Shown here piece by piece: positions 13,001 to 26,600 of a stretch of 64,000 bases of DNA. Positions within the stretch are counted from its first letter, which is position 1; each line of letters begins with the position of its first letter. The stretch is taken from contig OY829539.1 of assembly GCA_963691705.1 (NCBI GenBank), positions 56,890,327 through 56,954,326 on the forward strand. Reading direction: 5' to 3'. Origin of the DNA: Viola odorata (lineage: Eukaryota; Streptophyta; Magnoliopsida; Malpighiales; Violaceae). A model generated the notes under the pieces. That model was not told the origin of the DNA, did no database searches, and saw only the letters and a list, made by a program, of their open reading frames with translations. Both the position numbers and the translations under genes were made by a program.

Positions 13001-16000
13001 TATCTTCATGTTTTGAGCTGCCTCTGTGTCAGCTGCCTCTGTGTTTGGAGCTATCTTCATGTTTTGAGTTGCCTCCGTGTCAGCTGCCTCCGTGTTAGGC
13101 GTTATCTCCATGAGCTGCCTCTGTGTCAGCTGCCTCTGTGTTTGGAGCTATCTTCATGTTTTGAGTTGCCTCCGTGTCAGCTGCCTCCGTGTTAGGTGTT
13201 ATCTCCATGAGCTGCCTCCGTGTCAGCTGCCTCCGTGTTTGGAGCTATCTTCATGTTTTGAGCTGCCTCCGTGTCAGCTGCCTCCGTGTTAGGAGCTATC
13301 TCCATGTTAGGAGCTGCCTCCGTGTCAGTTGCCTCCGTGTTTGGAGCTATCTTCATGTTTTGAGCTGCCTCCGTGTCACCTGCCTCCGTGTTAGGCGTTA
13401 TCTCCATGAGCTGCCCCTGTGTCAACTGCCTCCGTGTTTGGAGCTATCTTCATGTTTTAAGTTTCCTCCGTGTCAGCTGCCTGCGTGTTTGGAGCTATCT
13501 TCATGTTTTGAGCTGCCTCCGTGTTAGGCGTTATCTCCATGAGCTGCCTCTGTGTCAGCTGCCTCAGTGTTTGGAGCTATCTTCATGTTTTGAGCTGCCT
13601 CCGTGTCAGCTGCCTCCGTGTTTGGAGCTATCTTCATGTTTTGAGCTGCCTCCGTGTCAGCTGCCTCCGTGTTAGGCGTTATCTCCATGAGCTGCCTCCG
13701 TGTCAGCTGCCTCCGTGTTTGGAGCTATCTTCATGTTTTGAGCTGCCTCCATGTCAGCTGCCTCCGTGTTAGGCGTTATCTCCATGAGCTACCTCTGTGT
13801 CAGCTGCCTCCATGTTTGGAGTTATGTTCATGTTTTGAGCTGCCTCTGTGTCAGCTGCCTCCGTGTTTGGAGCTATCTTCATGTTTTGAGCTGCCTCCGT
13901 GTCAGCTGCCTCCGTGTTTGGACCTATCTTCATGTTTTGAGTTGCCTCCGTGTCAGCTGCCTCCGTGTTTGGAGCTATCTTCATGTTTTGAGCTGTCTCC
14001 GTGTCAGCTGCCTCCGTGTTAGGCGTTATCTCCATGAGCTGCCTTTGTGTCAGCTGCCTCCGTGTTTGGAGCTATCTTCATGTTTTGAGCTGCCTCCGTG
14101 GCAGCTGCCTCCGTGTTTGGAGCTATCTTCATGTTTTGAGCTGCCTCCGTGCCAGCTGCCTCCGTGTTAGGCGTTATCTCCATGAGCTGCCTCTTTGTCA
14201 ACTGCCTCCGTGTTAGGAGCTATCTTCATGTTTTAAGTTTCCTCCGTGTCAGCTGCCTCCGTGTTTGGAGCTATCTTCACGTTTTGAGCTGCCTCCGTGT
14301 CAGCTGCCTCTGTTTTTGGAGCTATCTACATGTTAGGAGTTGCCTCCATGTCAGCTGCCTCCGTGTTTGGAGCTATCTTCATGTTTTGAGCTGCCTCCGT
14401 GTCAGCTGCCTCCGTTTATTGGAGCTATCTTCATGTTTTGAGCTGCCTCTGTGTCAGCTGCCTCCGTGTTTGGAGCTATCTTCATGTTTTGAGCTGCCTC
14501 CGTGTCAGCTGCCTCCGTTTATTGGAGCTATCTTCATGTTTTGAGCTGCCTCTGTGTCAGCTGCCTCTGTGTTTGGAGCTATCTTCATGTTTTGAGTTGC
14601 CTCCGTGTCAGCTGCCTCCGTGTTAGGCGTTATCTCCATGAGCTGCCTCTGTGTCAGCTGCCTCTGTGTTTGGAGCTATCTTCATGTTTTGAGTTGCCTC
14701 CGTGTCAGCTGCCTCCGTGTTAGGTGTTATCTCCATGAGCTGCCTCCGTGTCAGCTGCCTCCGTGTTTGGAGCTATCTTCATGTTTTGAGCTGCCTCCGT
14801 GTCAGCTGCCTCCGTGTTAGGAGCTATCTCCATGTTAGGAGCTGCCTCCGTGTCAGTTGCCTCCGTGTTTGGAGCTATCTTCATGTTTTGAGCTGCCTCC
14901 GTGTCACCTGCCTCCGTGTTAGGCGTTATCTCCATGAGCTGCCCCTGTGTCAACTGCCTCCGTGTTTGGAGCTATCTTCATGTTTTAAGTTTCCTCCGTG
15001 TCAGCTGCCTGCGTGTTTGGAGCTATCTTCATGTTTTGAGCTGCCTCCGTGTTAGGCGTTATCTCCATGAGCTGCCTCTGTGTCAGCTGCCTCAGTGTTT
15101 GGAGCTATCTTCATGTTTTGAGCTGCCTCCGTGTCAGCTGCCTCCGTGTTTGGAGCTATCTTCATGTTTTGAGCTGCCTCCGTGTCAGCTGCCTCCGTGT
15201 TAGGCGTTATCTCCATGAGCTGCCTCCGTGTCAGCTGCCTCCGTGTTTGGAGCTATCTTCATGTTTTGAGCTGCCTCCGTGTTAGGCGTTATCTCCATGT
15301 GCTGCCTCTGTGTCAGTTGCCTCCGTGTTTGGAGCTATCTTCATGTTTTGAGCTACCTCCGTGTCAGCTGCCTCCGTGTTTGGAGCTATCTTCATGTTTT
15401 GAGCTGCCTCCGTGTCATCTGCCTCCGTGTTAGGAGCTATCTCCATGTTAGGAGATGCCTCCGTGTCAGTTGCCTCTGTGTTTGGAGTTATCTTCATGTT
15501 TTGAGCTGCCTCTGTGTCAGCTGCCTCCGTGTTTGGAGCTATCTTCATGTTTTGAGCTGCCTCCGTGTCAGCTGCCTCCGTTTATTGGAGCTATCTTCAT
15601 GTTTTGAGCTGCCTCTGTGTCAGCTGCCTCTGTGTTTGGAGCTATCTTCATGTTTTGAGTTGCCTCCGTGTCAGCTGCCTCCGTGTTAGGCGTTATCTCC
15701 ATGAGCTGCCTCTGTGTCAGCTGCCTCTGTGTTTGGAGCTATCTTCATGTTTTGAGTTGCCTCCGTGTCAGCTGCCTCCGTGTTAGGTGTTATCTCCATG
15801 AGCTGCCTCCGTGTCAGCTGCCTCCGTGTTTGGAGCTATCTTCATGTTTTGAGCTGCCTCCGTGTCAGCTGCCTCCGTGTTAGGAGCTATCTCCATGTTA
15901 GGAGCTGCCTCCGTGTCAGTTGCCTCCGTGTTTGGAGCTATCTTCATGTTTTGAGCTGCCTCCGTGTCACCTGCCTCCGTGTTAGGCGTTATCTCCATGA

Positions 16001-17295
16001 GCTGCCCCTGTGTCAACTGCCTCCGTGTTTGGAGCTATCTTCATGTTTTAAGTTTCCTCCGTGTCAGCTGCCTCCGTGTTTGGAGCTATCTTCATGTTTT
16101 GAGCTGCCTCCGTGTTAGGCGTTATCTCCATGAGCTGCCTCTGTGTCAGCTGCCTCAGTGTTTGGAGCTATCTTCATGTTTTGAGCTGCCTCCGTGTCAG
16201 CTGCCTCCGTGTTTGGAGCTATCTTCATGTTTTGAGCTGCCTCCGTGTCAGCTGCCTCCGTGTTAGGCGTTATCTCCATGAGCTGCCTCCGTGTCAGCTG
16301 CCTCCGTGTTTGGAGCTATCTTCATGTTTTGAGCTGCCTCCATGTCAGCTGCCTCCGTGTTAGGCGTTATCTCCATGAGCTACCTCTGTGTCAGCTGCCT
16401 CCATGTTTGGAGTTATGTTCATGTTTTGAGCTGCCTCTGTGTCAGCTGCCTCCGTGTTTGGAGCTATCTTCATGTTTTGAGCTGCCTCGGTGTCAGCTGC
16501 CTCCGTGTTTGGACCTATCTTCATGTTTTGAGTTGCCTCCGTGTCAGCTGCCTCCGTGTTTGGAGCTATCTTCATGTTTTGAGCTGTCTCCGTGTCAGCT
16601 GCCTCCGTGTTAGGCGTTATCTCCATGAGCTGCCTTTGTGTCAGCTGCCTCCGTGTTTGGAGCTATCTTCATGTTTTGAGCTGCCTCCGTGTTTGGAGCT
16701 ATCTTCATGTTTTGAGCTGCCTCCGTGCCAGCTGCCTCCGTGTTAGGCGTTATCTCCATGAGCTGCCTCTTTGTCAACTGCCTCCGTGTTAGGAGCTATC
16801 TTCATGTTTTAAGTTTCCTCCGTGTCAGCTGCCTCCGTGTTTGGAGCTATCTTCACGTTTTGAGCTGCCTCCGTGTCAGCTGCCTCTGTTTTTGGAGCTA
16901 TCTACATGTTAGGAGTTGCCTCCATGTCAGCTGCCTCCGTGTTTGGAGCTATCTTCATGTTTTGAGCTGCCTCCGTGTCAGCTGCCTCCGTTTATTGGAG
17001 CTATCTTCATGTTTTGAGCTGCCTCTGTGTCAGCTGCCTCTGTGTTTGGAGCTATCTTCATGTTTTGAGTTGCCTCCGTGTCAGCTGCCTCCATGTTAGG
17101 CGTTATCTCCATGAGCTGCCTCTGTGTCAGCTGCCTCTGTGTTTGGAGCTATCTTCATGTTTTGAGTTGCCTCCGTGTCAGCTGCCTCCGTGTTAGGTGT
17201 TATCTCCATGAGCTGCCTCCGTGTCAGCTGCCTCCGTGTTTGGAGCTATCTTCATGTTTTGAGCTGCCTCCGTGTCAGCTGCCTCCGTGTTAGGA
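7098..17295. repeat. HOR block III: 1528-bp repeats nested in 3.75-kb repeats
   Basis: The rare variant CCGTGCCAGC marks units at about 8875, 10403, 12621, 14149 and 16725, with spacings 1528, 2218, 1528 and 2576. Other landmarks show an upper period: 8099 to 11845 and 9627 to 13373 are each 3746 bp, and 7098 to 10859 and 7746 to 11507 are each 3761 bp. The block is therefore a duplication of a segment that already contained 1528-bp repeats. Near 15 kb a 1063-bp spacing (14901 to 15964) shows a further internal rearrangement. Confidence 0.85.
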
Positions 17296-17506
17296 GCTAT
17301 CTCCATGTTAGGAGCTGCCTCCGTGTCAGTTGCCTCCGTGTTTGGAGCTATCTTCATGTTTTGAGCTGCCTCCGTGTCACCTGCCTCCGTGTTAGGCGTT
17401 ATCTCCATGAGTTACATCTGTGTCAGCTGCCTCCGTGTTTGGAGCTATCTTCATGTTTTGAGTTGCCTCCGTGTTTGGAGCTATCTTCATGTTTTGAGCT
17501 GCCTCC

Positions 17507-20500
17507 GTGTTAGGCGTTATCTCCATGTGCTGCCTCTGTGTCAGTTGCCTCCGTGTTTGGAGCTATCTTCATGTTTTGAGCTACCTCCGTGTCAGCTGCC
17601 TCCGTGTTTGGAGCTATCTTCATGTTTTGAGCTGCCTCCGTGTCATCTGCCTCCGTGTTAGGAGCTATCTCCATGTTAGGAGATGCCTCCGTGTCAGTTG
17701 CCTCTGTGTTTGGAGTTATCTTCATGTTTTGAGCTGCCTCTGTGTCAGCTGCCTCCGTGTTTGGAGCTATCTTCATGTTTTGAGCTGCCTCCGTGACTGC
17801 TGCCTCCGTGTTAGGCGTTATCTCCATGAGCTACCTCTGTGTCAGCTGCCTCCGTGTTTGGAGCTATCTTCATGTTTTGAGTTGCCTCCGTGTTTGGAGC
17901 TATCTTCATGTTTTGAGTTGCCTCTGTGTCATCTGCCTCCGTGTTTGGAGCTATCTTCATGTTTTGAGCGACCTCCGTGTCAGTTGCCTCCGTGTTTGGA
18001 GTTATCTTCATGTTTTGAGCTGCCTCCGTGTTAGGCGTTATCTCCATGAGCTACCTCTGTGTCAGCTACCTCCGTGTTTGGAGCTATCTTCATGTTTTGA
18101 GCTACCTCCGTGTCAGCTGCCTCCGTGTCAGCTGCCTCCGTGTTAGGAGCTATCTCCATGTTAGGAGTTGCCTCTGTGTCAGCCGCCTCCGTGTTTAGAG
18201 CTATCTTCATGTTTTGAGCTGCCTCCGTGTCAGCTGCCTCCGTTTATTGGAACTATCTTCATGTTTTGAGTTGCCTCCGTGTCAGTTGCCTCCGTGTTAG
18301 GCGTTATCTCCATGAGCTGCCTCTGTGTCAACTGCCTCCGTGTTTGGAGCTATCTTCATGTTTTGAGCTGCCTCCGTGTCAGCTGCCTCCGTGTTTGGAG
18401 CTATCTTCATGTTTTGAGCTGCCTCCGAGTCAGCTGCCTCCGTGTTAGGCGTTATCTCCATGAGCTGCCTCTGTGTCAGTTGCCTCCGTGTTTGGAGCTA
18501 TCTTCATGTTTTGAGCTGCCTCCGTGTCAGCTGCCTCCGTGTTTGGAGCTATCTTCATGTTTTGAGCTGCCTCTGTGTCAGCTGCCTCCGTGTTAGGCGT
18601 TATCTCCATGAGCTGCCTCTGTGTCAACTGCCTCCGTGTTTGGAGCGATCTTCATGTTTTAAGTTTCCTCCGTGTCAGCTGCCTCCGTGTTTGGAGCCAT
18701 CTTCATGTTTTGAGCTGCCTCCGTGTCAGCTGCCTCCGTGTTAGGCGTTATCTCCATGAGCTGCCTCTGTGTCAGCTGCCTCCGTGTTTGGAGCTATCTT
18801 CATGTTTTGAGCTGCCTCTGTGTCAGCTGCCTCCGTGTTTGGAGCTATCTTCATGTTTTGAGCTGCCTCCGTGTCAGTTGCCTCCGTTTTTGGAGCTATC
18901 TACATGTTAGGAGTTGCCTCCGTGTCAGTTGCCTCCGTGTTTGGAGCTATCTTAATGTTTTGAGCTGCCTCCGTGGTAGCTGCCTCCGTTTATTGGAGCT
19001 ATCTTCATGTTTTGAGCTGCCTCCGTGTCAGTTGCCTCCGTGTTAGGCGTTATCTCCAAGAATTGCCTCTGTGTCAACTGCCTCCGTGTTTCGAGCTACC
19101 TTCATGTTTTGAGCTGCCTCCGTGTCAGCTGCCTCCGTGTTTGGAGCTATCTTCATGTTTTGAGCTGCCTCCATGTCAGCTGCCTCCGTGTTAGGCGTTA
19201 TCTCCATGAGCTGCCTCTGTGTCAGCTGCCTCCATGTTTGAAGTTATCTTCATGTTTTGAGCTGCCTCCGTGTCAGCTGCCTCCATGTTTGGAGCTATCT
19301 TCATGTTTTGAGCTGCCTCCGTGTCAGCTGCCTCCGTGTTTGGAGCTATCTTCATGTTTTGAGTTGCCGCCGTGTCAGCTGCCTCCGTGTTTGGAGCTAT
19401 CTTCATGTTTTGAGCTGCCTCCGTGTTAGGCGTTATCTCCATGAGCTTCCTCTGTGTCAGCTGCCTCCGTGTTTGGAGCTATCTTCATGTTTTGAGCTGC
19501 CTCCGTGTCAGCTGCCTCCGTGTTTGGAGCTATATTCATGTTTTGAGCTGCCTCCGTTTCAGCTGCTCCGTGTTAGGCATTATCTCCATGAGCTGCCTCT
19601 GTGTCAACTGCCTCCGTGTTTGGAGCTATCTTCATGTTTTAAGTTTCCTCCGTGTCAGCTGCCTCCGTGTTTGGAGCTATCTTCATGTTTTGAGCTGCCT
19701 CCGTGTCAGCTGCCTCCGTGTTAGGCGTTATCTCCATGAGCTGCCTCTGTGTTAGCTGCCTCCGTGTTTGGAGCTATCTTCATGTTTTGAGCTGCCTCCG
19801 TGTCAGCTGCCTCCGTGTTTGGAGCTATCTTCATGTTTTGAGCTGCCTCCGTGTCAGCTGCCTCCGTGTTTGGAGCTATCTTCATGTTTTGAGCTGCCTC
19901 CGTGTCAGCTGCCTCCGTGTTAGGCGTTATCTCCATGAGCTGCCTCTGTGTTAGCTGCCTCCGTGTTTGGAGCTATCTTCATGTTTTGAGCTGCCTCCGT
20001 GTCAGCTGCCTCCGTGTTTGGAGCTATCTTCATGTTTTGAGCTGCCTCCGTGTCAGCTGCCTCCGTGTTAGGCGTTATCTCCATGAGCTTCCTCTGTGAC
20101 AGTTGCCTCCGTGTTTGGAGCTATCTTCATGTTTTGAGCTGCCTCCGTGTCAGCTGCCTCCGTGTTTGGAGCTATCTTCATGTTTTGAGCTGCCTCCGTT
20201 TCAGCTGCTCCGTGTTAGGCATTATCTCCATGAGCTGCCTCTGTGTCAACTGCCTCCGTGTTTGGAGCTATCTTCATGTTAGGAGTTGCTTCCGTGTCAG
20301 CTGCCTCCGTGTTTGGAGTTATCTCCATGTTTTGAGCTGTCTCCGTGTCAGCTGCCTCCGTGTTTGGAGCTATCTTCATGTTTTGAGCTGCCTCCGTGTC
20401 ATCTGCCTCCGTGTTAGGAGCTATCTCCATGTTAGGAGATGCCTCCGTGTCAGTTGCCTCTGTGTTTGGAGTTATCTTCATGTTTTGAGCTGCCTCTGTG

Positions 20501-22200
20501 TCAGCTGCCTCCGTGTTTGGAGCTATCTTCATGTTTTGAGCTGCCTCCGTGACTGCTGCCTCCGTGTTAGGCGTTATCTCCATGAGCTACCTCTGTGTCA
20601 GCTGCCTCCGTGTTTGGAGCTATCTTCATGTTTTGAGTTGCCTCCGTGTTTGGAGCTATCTTCATGTTTTGAGTTGCCTCTGTGTCATCTGCCTCCGTGT
20701 TTGGAGCTATCTTCATGTTTTGAGCGACCTCCGTGTCAGTTGCCTCCGTGTTTGGAGTTATCTTCATGTTTTGAGCTGCCTCCGTGTTAGGCGTTATCTC
20801 CATGAGCTACCTCTGTGTCAGCTACCTCCGTGTTTGGAGCTATCTTCATGTTTTGAGCTACCTCGGTGTCAGCTGCCTCCGTGTCAGCTGCCTCCGTGTT
20901 AGGAGCTATCTCCATGTTAGGAGTTGCCTCTGTGTCAGCCGCCTCCGTGTTTAGAGCTATCTTCATGTTTTGAGCTGCCTCCGTGTCAGCTGCCTCCGTT
21001 TATTGGAACTATCTTCATGTTTTGAGTTGCCTCCGTGTCAGTTGCCTCCGTGTTAGGCGTTATCTCCATGAGCTGCCTCTGTGTCAACTGCCTCCGTGTT
21101 TGGAGCTATCTTCATGTTTTGAGCTGCCTCCGTGTCAGCTGCCTCCGTGTTTGGAGCTATCTTCATGTTTTGAGCTGCCTCCGAGTCAGCTGCCTCCGTG
21201 TTAGGCGTTATCTCCATGAGCTGCCTCTGTGTCAGCTGCCTCCGTGTTTGGAGCTATCTTCATGTTTTGAGCTGCCTCCGTGTCAGCTGCCTCCGTGTTT
21301 GGAGCTATCTTCATGTTTTGAGCTGCCTCTGTGTCAGCTGCCTCCGTGTTAGGCGTTATCTCCATGAGCTGCCTCTGTGTCAACTGCCTCCGTGTTTGGA
21401 GCGATCTTCATGTTTTAAGTTTCCTCCGTGTCAGCTGCCTCCGTGTTTGGAGCCATCTTCATGTTTTGAGCTGCCTCCGTGTCAGCTGCCTCCGTGTTAG
21501 GCGTTATCTCCATGAGCTGCCTCTGTGTCAGCTGCCTCCGTGTTTGGAGCTATCTTCATGTTTTGAGCTGCCTCTGTGTCAGCTGCCTCCGTGTTTGGAG
21601 CTATCTTCATGTTTTGAGCTGCCTCCGTGTCAGTTGCCTCCGTTTTTGGAGCTATCTACATGTTAGGAGTTGCCTCCGTGTCAGTTGCCTCCGTGTTTGG
21701 AGCTATCTTAATGTTTTGAGCTGCCTCCGTGGTAGCTGCCTCCGTTTATTGGAGCTATCTTCATGTTTTGAGCTGCCTCCGTGTCAGTTGCCTCCGTGTT
21801 AGGCGTTATCTCCAAGAATTGCCTCTGTGTCAACTGCCTCCGTGTTTCGAGCTACCTTCATGTTTTGAGCTGCCTCCGTGTCAGCTGCCTCCGTGTTTGG
21901 AGCTATCTTCATGTTTTGAGCTGCCTCCATGTCAGCTGCCTCCGTGTTAGGCGTTATCTCCATGAGCTGCCTCTGTGTCAGCTGCCTCCATGTTTGGAGT
22001 TATCTTCATGTTTTGAGCTGCCTCCGTGTCAGCTGCCTCCATGTTTGGAGCTATCTTCATGTTTTGAGCTGCCTCCGTGTCAGCTGCCTCCGTGTTTGGA
22101 GCTATCTTCATGTTTTGAGTTGCCGCCGTGTCAGCTGCCTCCGTGTTTGGAGCTATCTTCATGTTTTGAGCTGCCTCCGTGTCAGCTGCCTCCGTGTTAG
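17507..22200. repeat. HOR block IV: 2756-bp tandem duplication
   Basis: Landmarks at 17793, 18227, 18279, 18442, 18575, 18723, 18973 and 19025 recur exactly 2756 bp later at 20549, 20983, 21035, 21198, 21331, 21479, 21729 and 21781. The unit carries the CCGTGGTAGC variant (18973, 21729), which marks every later HOR copy to 45226. This block therefore founds the right-hand family. Confidence 0.9.
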
Positions 22201-22820
22201 GCGTTATCTCCATGAGCTTCCTCTGTGTCAGCTGCCTCCGTGTTTGGAGCTATCTTCATGTTTTGAGCTGCCTCCGTGTCAGCTGCCTCTGTGTTTGGAG
22301 CTATCTTCATGTTTTGAGCTGCCTCCGTTTCAGCTGCTCCGTGTTAGGCGTTATCTCCATGAGCTTCCTCTGTGTCAGCTGCCTCCGTGTTTGGAGCTAT
22401 CTTCATGTTTTGAGCTGCCTCCGTGTCAGCTGCCTCCGTGTTTGGAGCTATCTTCATGTTTTGAGTTGCCGCCGTGTCAGCTGCCTCCGTGTTTGGAGCT
22501 ATCTTCATGTTTTGAGCTGCCTCCGTGTCAGCTGCCTCCGTGTTAGGCGTTATCTCCATGAGCTTCCTCTGTGTCAGCTGCCTCCGTGTTTGGAGCTATC
22601 TTCATGTTTTGAGCTGCCTCCGTGTCAGCTGCCTCCATGTTTGGAGCTATCTTCATGTTTTGAGCTGCCTCCGTGTCAGCTGCCTCCGTGTTAGGCGTTA
22701 TCTCCATGAGCTGCCTCTGTGTTAGCTGCCTCCGTGTTTGGAGCTATCTTCATGTTTTGAGCTGCCTCCGTGTCAGCTGCCTCCGTGTTTGGAGCTATCT
22801 TCATGTTTTGAGCTGCCTCC

Positions 22821-23500
22821 GTGTCAGCTGCCTCCGTGTTAGGCGTTATCTCCATGAGCTGCCTCCGTGTCAGTTGCCTCCGTGTTTGGAGCTATCTTCA
22901 TGTTTTGAGCTGCCTCCATGTCAGCTGGCTCCGTGTTAGGCGTTATCTCCATGAGCTGCCTCTGTGTCAGCTGCCTCCATGTTTGGAGTTATCTTCATGT
23001 TTTGAGCTGCCTCCGTGTTTGGAGCTATCTTCATGTTTTGAGCTGCCTCCGTGTCAGCTGCCTCCGTGTTTGGAGCTATCTTCATGTTTTGAGTTGCCTC
23101 CGTGTCAGCTGCCTCCGTGTTTGGAGCTATCTTCATGTTTTGAGCTGCCTCCGTGTCAGCTGCCTCCGTGTTAGGCGTTACCTCCATGAGCTGCCACTGT
23201 GTCAGCAGCCTCCGTGTTTGGAGCTATCTTCATGTTTTGAGCTGCCTCCATGTCAGCTGGCTCCGTGTTAGGCGTTATCTCCATGAGCTGCCTCTGTGTC
23301 AGCTGCCTCCATATTTGGAGTTATCTTCATGTTTTGAGCTGCCTCCGTGTTTGGAGCTATCTTCATGTTTTGAGCTGCCTCCGTGTCAGCTGCCTCCGTG
23401 TTTGGAGCTATCTTCATGTTTTGAGTTGCCTCCGTGTCAGCTGCCTCCGTGTTTGGAGCTATCTTCATGTTTTGAGCTGCCTCCGTGTCAGCTGCCTCCG
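22821..23500. repeat. Local 332-bp tandem duplication in the satellite
   Basis: The segments starting at 22821 and 22918 recur at 23153 and 23250, both 332 bp later. The second copy has a few private changes, such as GTTACCTCC for GTTATCTCC. It is a small step of amplification inside the larger HOR order. Confidence 0.75.
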
Positions 23501-23699
23501 TGTTAGGCGTTATCTCCATGAGCTGCCTCTGTGTCAGCTGCCTCCGTGTTTGGAGCTATCTTCATGTTTTGAGCTGCCTCCGTGTCAGCTGCCTCCGTGT
23601 TAGGCGTTATCTCCATGAGCTGCCTCTGTGTCAACTGCCTCCGTATTTGGAGCTATCTTCATGTTGTAAGTTTCCTCCGTGTCAGCTGCCTCCGTGTTT

Positions 23700-26600
23700 G
23701 GAGCTATCTTCATGTTTTGAGCTGCCTCCGTGTCAGCTGCCTCCGTGTTAGGCGTTACCTCCATGAGCTGCCTCTGTGTCAGCTGCCTCCACGTTTGGAG
23801 CTATCTTCATGTTTTGAGTTGCCTCCGTGTTAGGCGTTATCTCCATGAGCTGCCTCTGGGTCAGCTGCCTCCGTGTTTGGAGCTATCTTCATGTTTTGAG
23901 CTGCCTCCGTGTCAGCTGCCTCCGTTTTTGGAGCTTTCTACATGTTAGGAGTTGCCTCCGTGTCAGCTGCCTCCGTGTTTGGAGCTATCTTCATGTTTTG
24001 AGCTGCCTCCGTGTCAGCTGCCTCCGTTTATTGGAGCTATCTTCATGTTTTGAGCTGCCTCCGTGTTAGGCGTTATCTCCATGAAATACCTCTGTGTCAA
24101 CTGCCTCCGTGTTTCGAGCTATCTTCATGTTTTGAGCTGCCTCCGTGTCAGCTGCCTCCGTGTTTGGAGTTATCTTCATGTTTTGAGCTGCCTCCGTGTT
24201 AGGCGTTATCTCCATGAGCTGCCTCAGTGTCAGCTGCCTCCGTGTTTGGAGCTATCTTCATGTTTTGAGCTGCCTCCGTGTTTGGAGCTATCTACATGTT
24301 TTGAGCTGCCTCCGTGTCAGCTGCCTCCGTTTTTGGAGCTTTCTACATGTTAGGAGTTGCCTCCGTGTCAGCTGCCTCCGTGTTTGGAGCTATCTTCATG
24401 TTTTGAGCTGCCTCCGTGTCAGCTGCCTCCGTTTATTGGAGCTATCTTCATGTTTTGAGCTGCCTCCGTGTCAGTTGCCTCCGAGTTAGGCGTTATCTCC
24501 ATGAAATACCTCTGTGTCAACTGCCTCCGTGTTTCGAGCTATCTTCATGTTTTGAGCTGCCTCCGTGTCAGCTGCCTCCGTGTTTGGAGTTATCTTCATG
24601 TTTTGAGCTGCCTCCGTGTTAGGCGTTATCTCCATGAGCTGCCTCTGTGTCAGCTGCCTCCGTGTTTGGAGCTATCTTCATGTTTTGAGCTGCCTCCGTG
24701 TTTGGAGCTATCTTCATGTTTTGAGTTGCCTACGTGTCAGCTGCCTCCGTGTTAGGCGTTATCTCCATGAGCTGCCTCTGTGTCAGCTGCCTCCGTGTTT
24801 GGAGCTATCTTCATGTTTTGAGTTGCCTCCGTGTCAGCTGCCTCCGTGTTTGGAGCTATCTTCATGTTTTGAGCTGCCTCCGTGTTAGGCGTTATCTCCA
24901 TGAGCTGCCTCTGTGTCAGCTGCCTCCGTGTTTGCAGCTATCTTCATGTTTTGAGCTGCCTCCGTGTCAGCTGCCTCCGTGTTTGGAGCTATCTTAATGT
25001 TTTGAGCTGCCTCCGTGGTAGCTGCCTCCGTTTATTGGAGCTATCTTCATGTTTTGAGCTGCCTCCGTGTCAGTTGCCTCCGTGTTAGGCGTTATCTCCA
25101 AGAATTGCCTCTGTGTCAACTGCCTCCGTGTTTCGAGCTACCTTCATGTTTTGAGCTGCCTCCGTGTCAGCTGCCTCCGTGTTTGGAGCTATCTTCATGT
25201 TTTGAGCTGCCTCCATGTCAGCTGCCTCCGTGTTAGGCGTTATCTCCATGAGCTGCCTCTGTGTCAGCTGCCTCCATGTTTGGAGTTATCTTCATGTTTT
25301 GAGCTGCCTCCGTGTCAGCTGCCTCCATGTTTGGAACTATCTTCATGTTTTGAGCTGCCTCCGTGTCAGCTGCCTCCGTGTTTGGAGCTATCTTCATGTT
25401 TTGAGTTGCCGCCGTGTCAGTTGCCTCCGTGTTTGGAGCTATCTTCATGTTTTGAGCTGCCTCCGTGTCAGCTGCCTCCGTGTTAGGCGTTATCTCCATG
25501 AGCTTCCTCTGTGTCAGCTGCCTCCATGTTTGGAGCTATCTTCATGTTTTGAGCTGCCTCCGTGTCAGCTGCCTCCGTGTTTGGAGCTATCTTCATGTTT
25601 TGAGCTGCCTCCGTTTCAGCTGCTCCGTGTTAGGCGTTATCTCCATGAGCTGCCTCTGTGTCAACTGCCTCCGTGTTTGGAGCTATCTTCATGTTTTGAG
25701 TTGCCGCCGTGTCAGTTGCCTCCGTGTTTGGAGCTATCTTCATGTTTTGAGCTGCCTCCGTGTCAGCTGCCTCCGTGTTAGGCGTTATCTCCATGAGCTG
25801 CCTCTGTGTCAGCTGCCTCCGTGTTTGGAGCTATCTTCATGTTTTGAGCTGCCTCCGTGTCAGCTGCCTCCGTGTTTGGAGCTATCTTCATGTTTTGAGC
25901 TGCCTCCGTGTCAGCTGCCTCCGTGTTAGGCGTTATCTCCATGAGCTGCCTCCGTGTCAGTTGCCTCCGTGTTTGGAGCTATCTTCATGTTTTGAGCTGC
26001 CTCCATGTCAGCTGGCTCTGTGTTAGGCGTTATCTCCATGAGCTGCCTCTGTGTCAGCTGCCTCCATGTTTGGAGTTATCTTCATGTTTTGAGCTGCCTC
26101 CGTGTTTGGAGCTATCTTCATGTTTTGAGCTGCCTCCGTGTCAGCTGCCTCCGTGTTTGGAGCTATCTTTATGTTTTGAGTTGCCTCCGTGTCAGCTGCC
26201 TCCGTGTTTGGAGCTATCTTCATGTTTTGAGCTGCCTCCGTGTCACCTGCCTCCGTGTTAGGCGTTATCTCCATGAGCTGCCTCTGTGTCAGCTGCCTCC
26301 GTGTTTGGAGATATCTTCATGTTTTGAGCTGCCTCCGTGTCAGCTGCCTCCGTGTTTGGAGCTATCTTCATGTTTTGAGCTGCCTCCGTGTCAGCTGCCT
26401 CCGTGTTTGGAGCTATCTTCATGTTTTGAGCTGCCTCCGTTTCAGCTGCTCCGTGTTAGGCGTTATCTCCATGAGCTGCCTCTGTGTCAACTGCCTCCGT
26501 GTTTGGAGCTATCTTCATGTTTTAAGTTTCCTCCGTGTCAGCTGCCTCCGTGTTTGGAGCTATCTTCATGTTTTGAGCTGCCTCCGTGTCAGCTGCCTCC

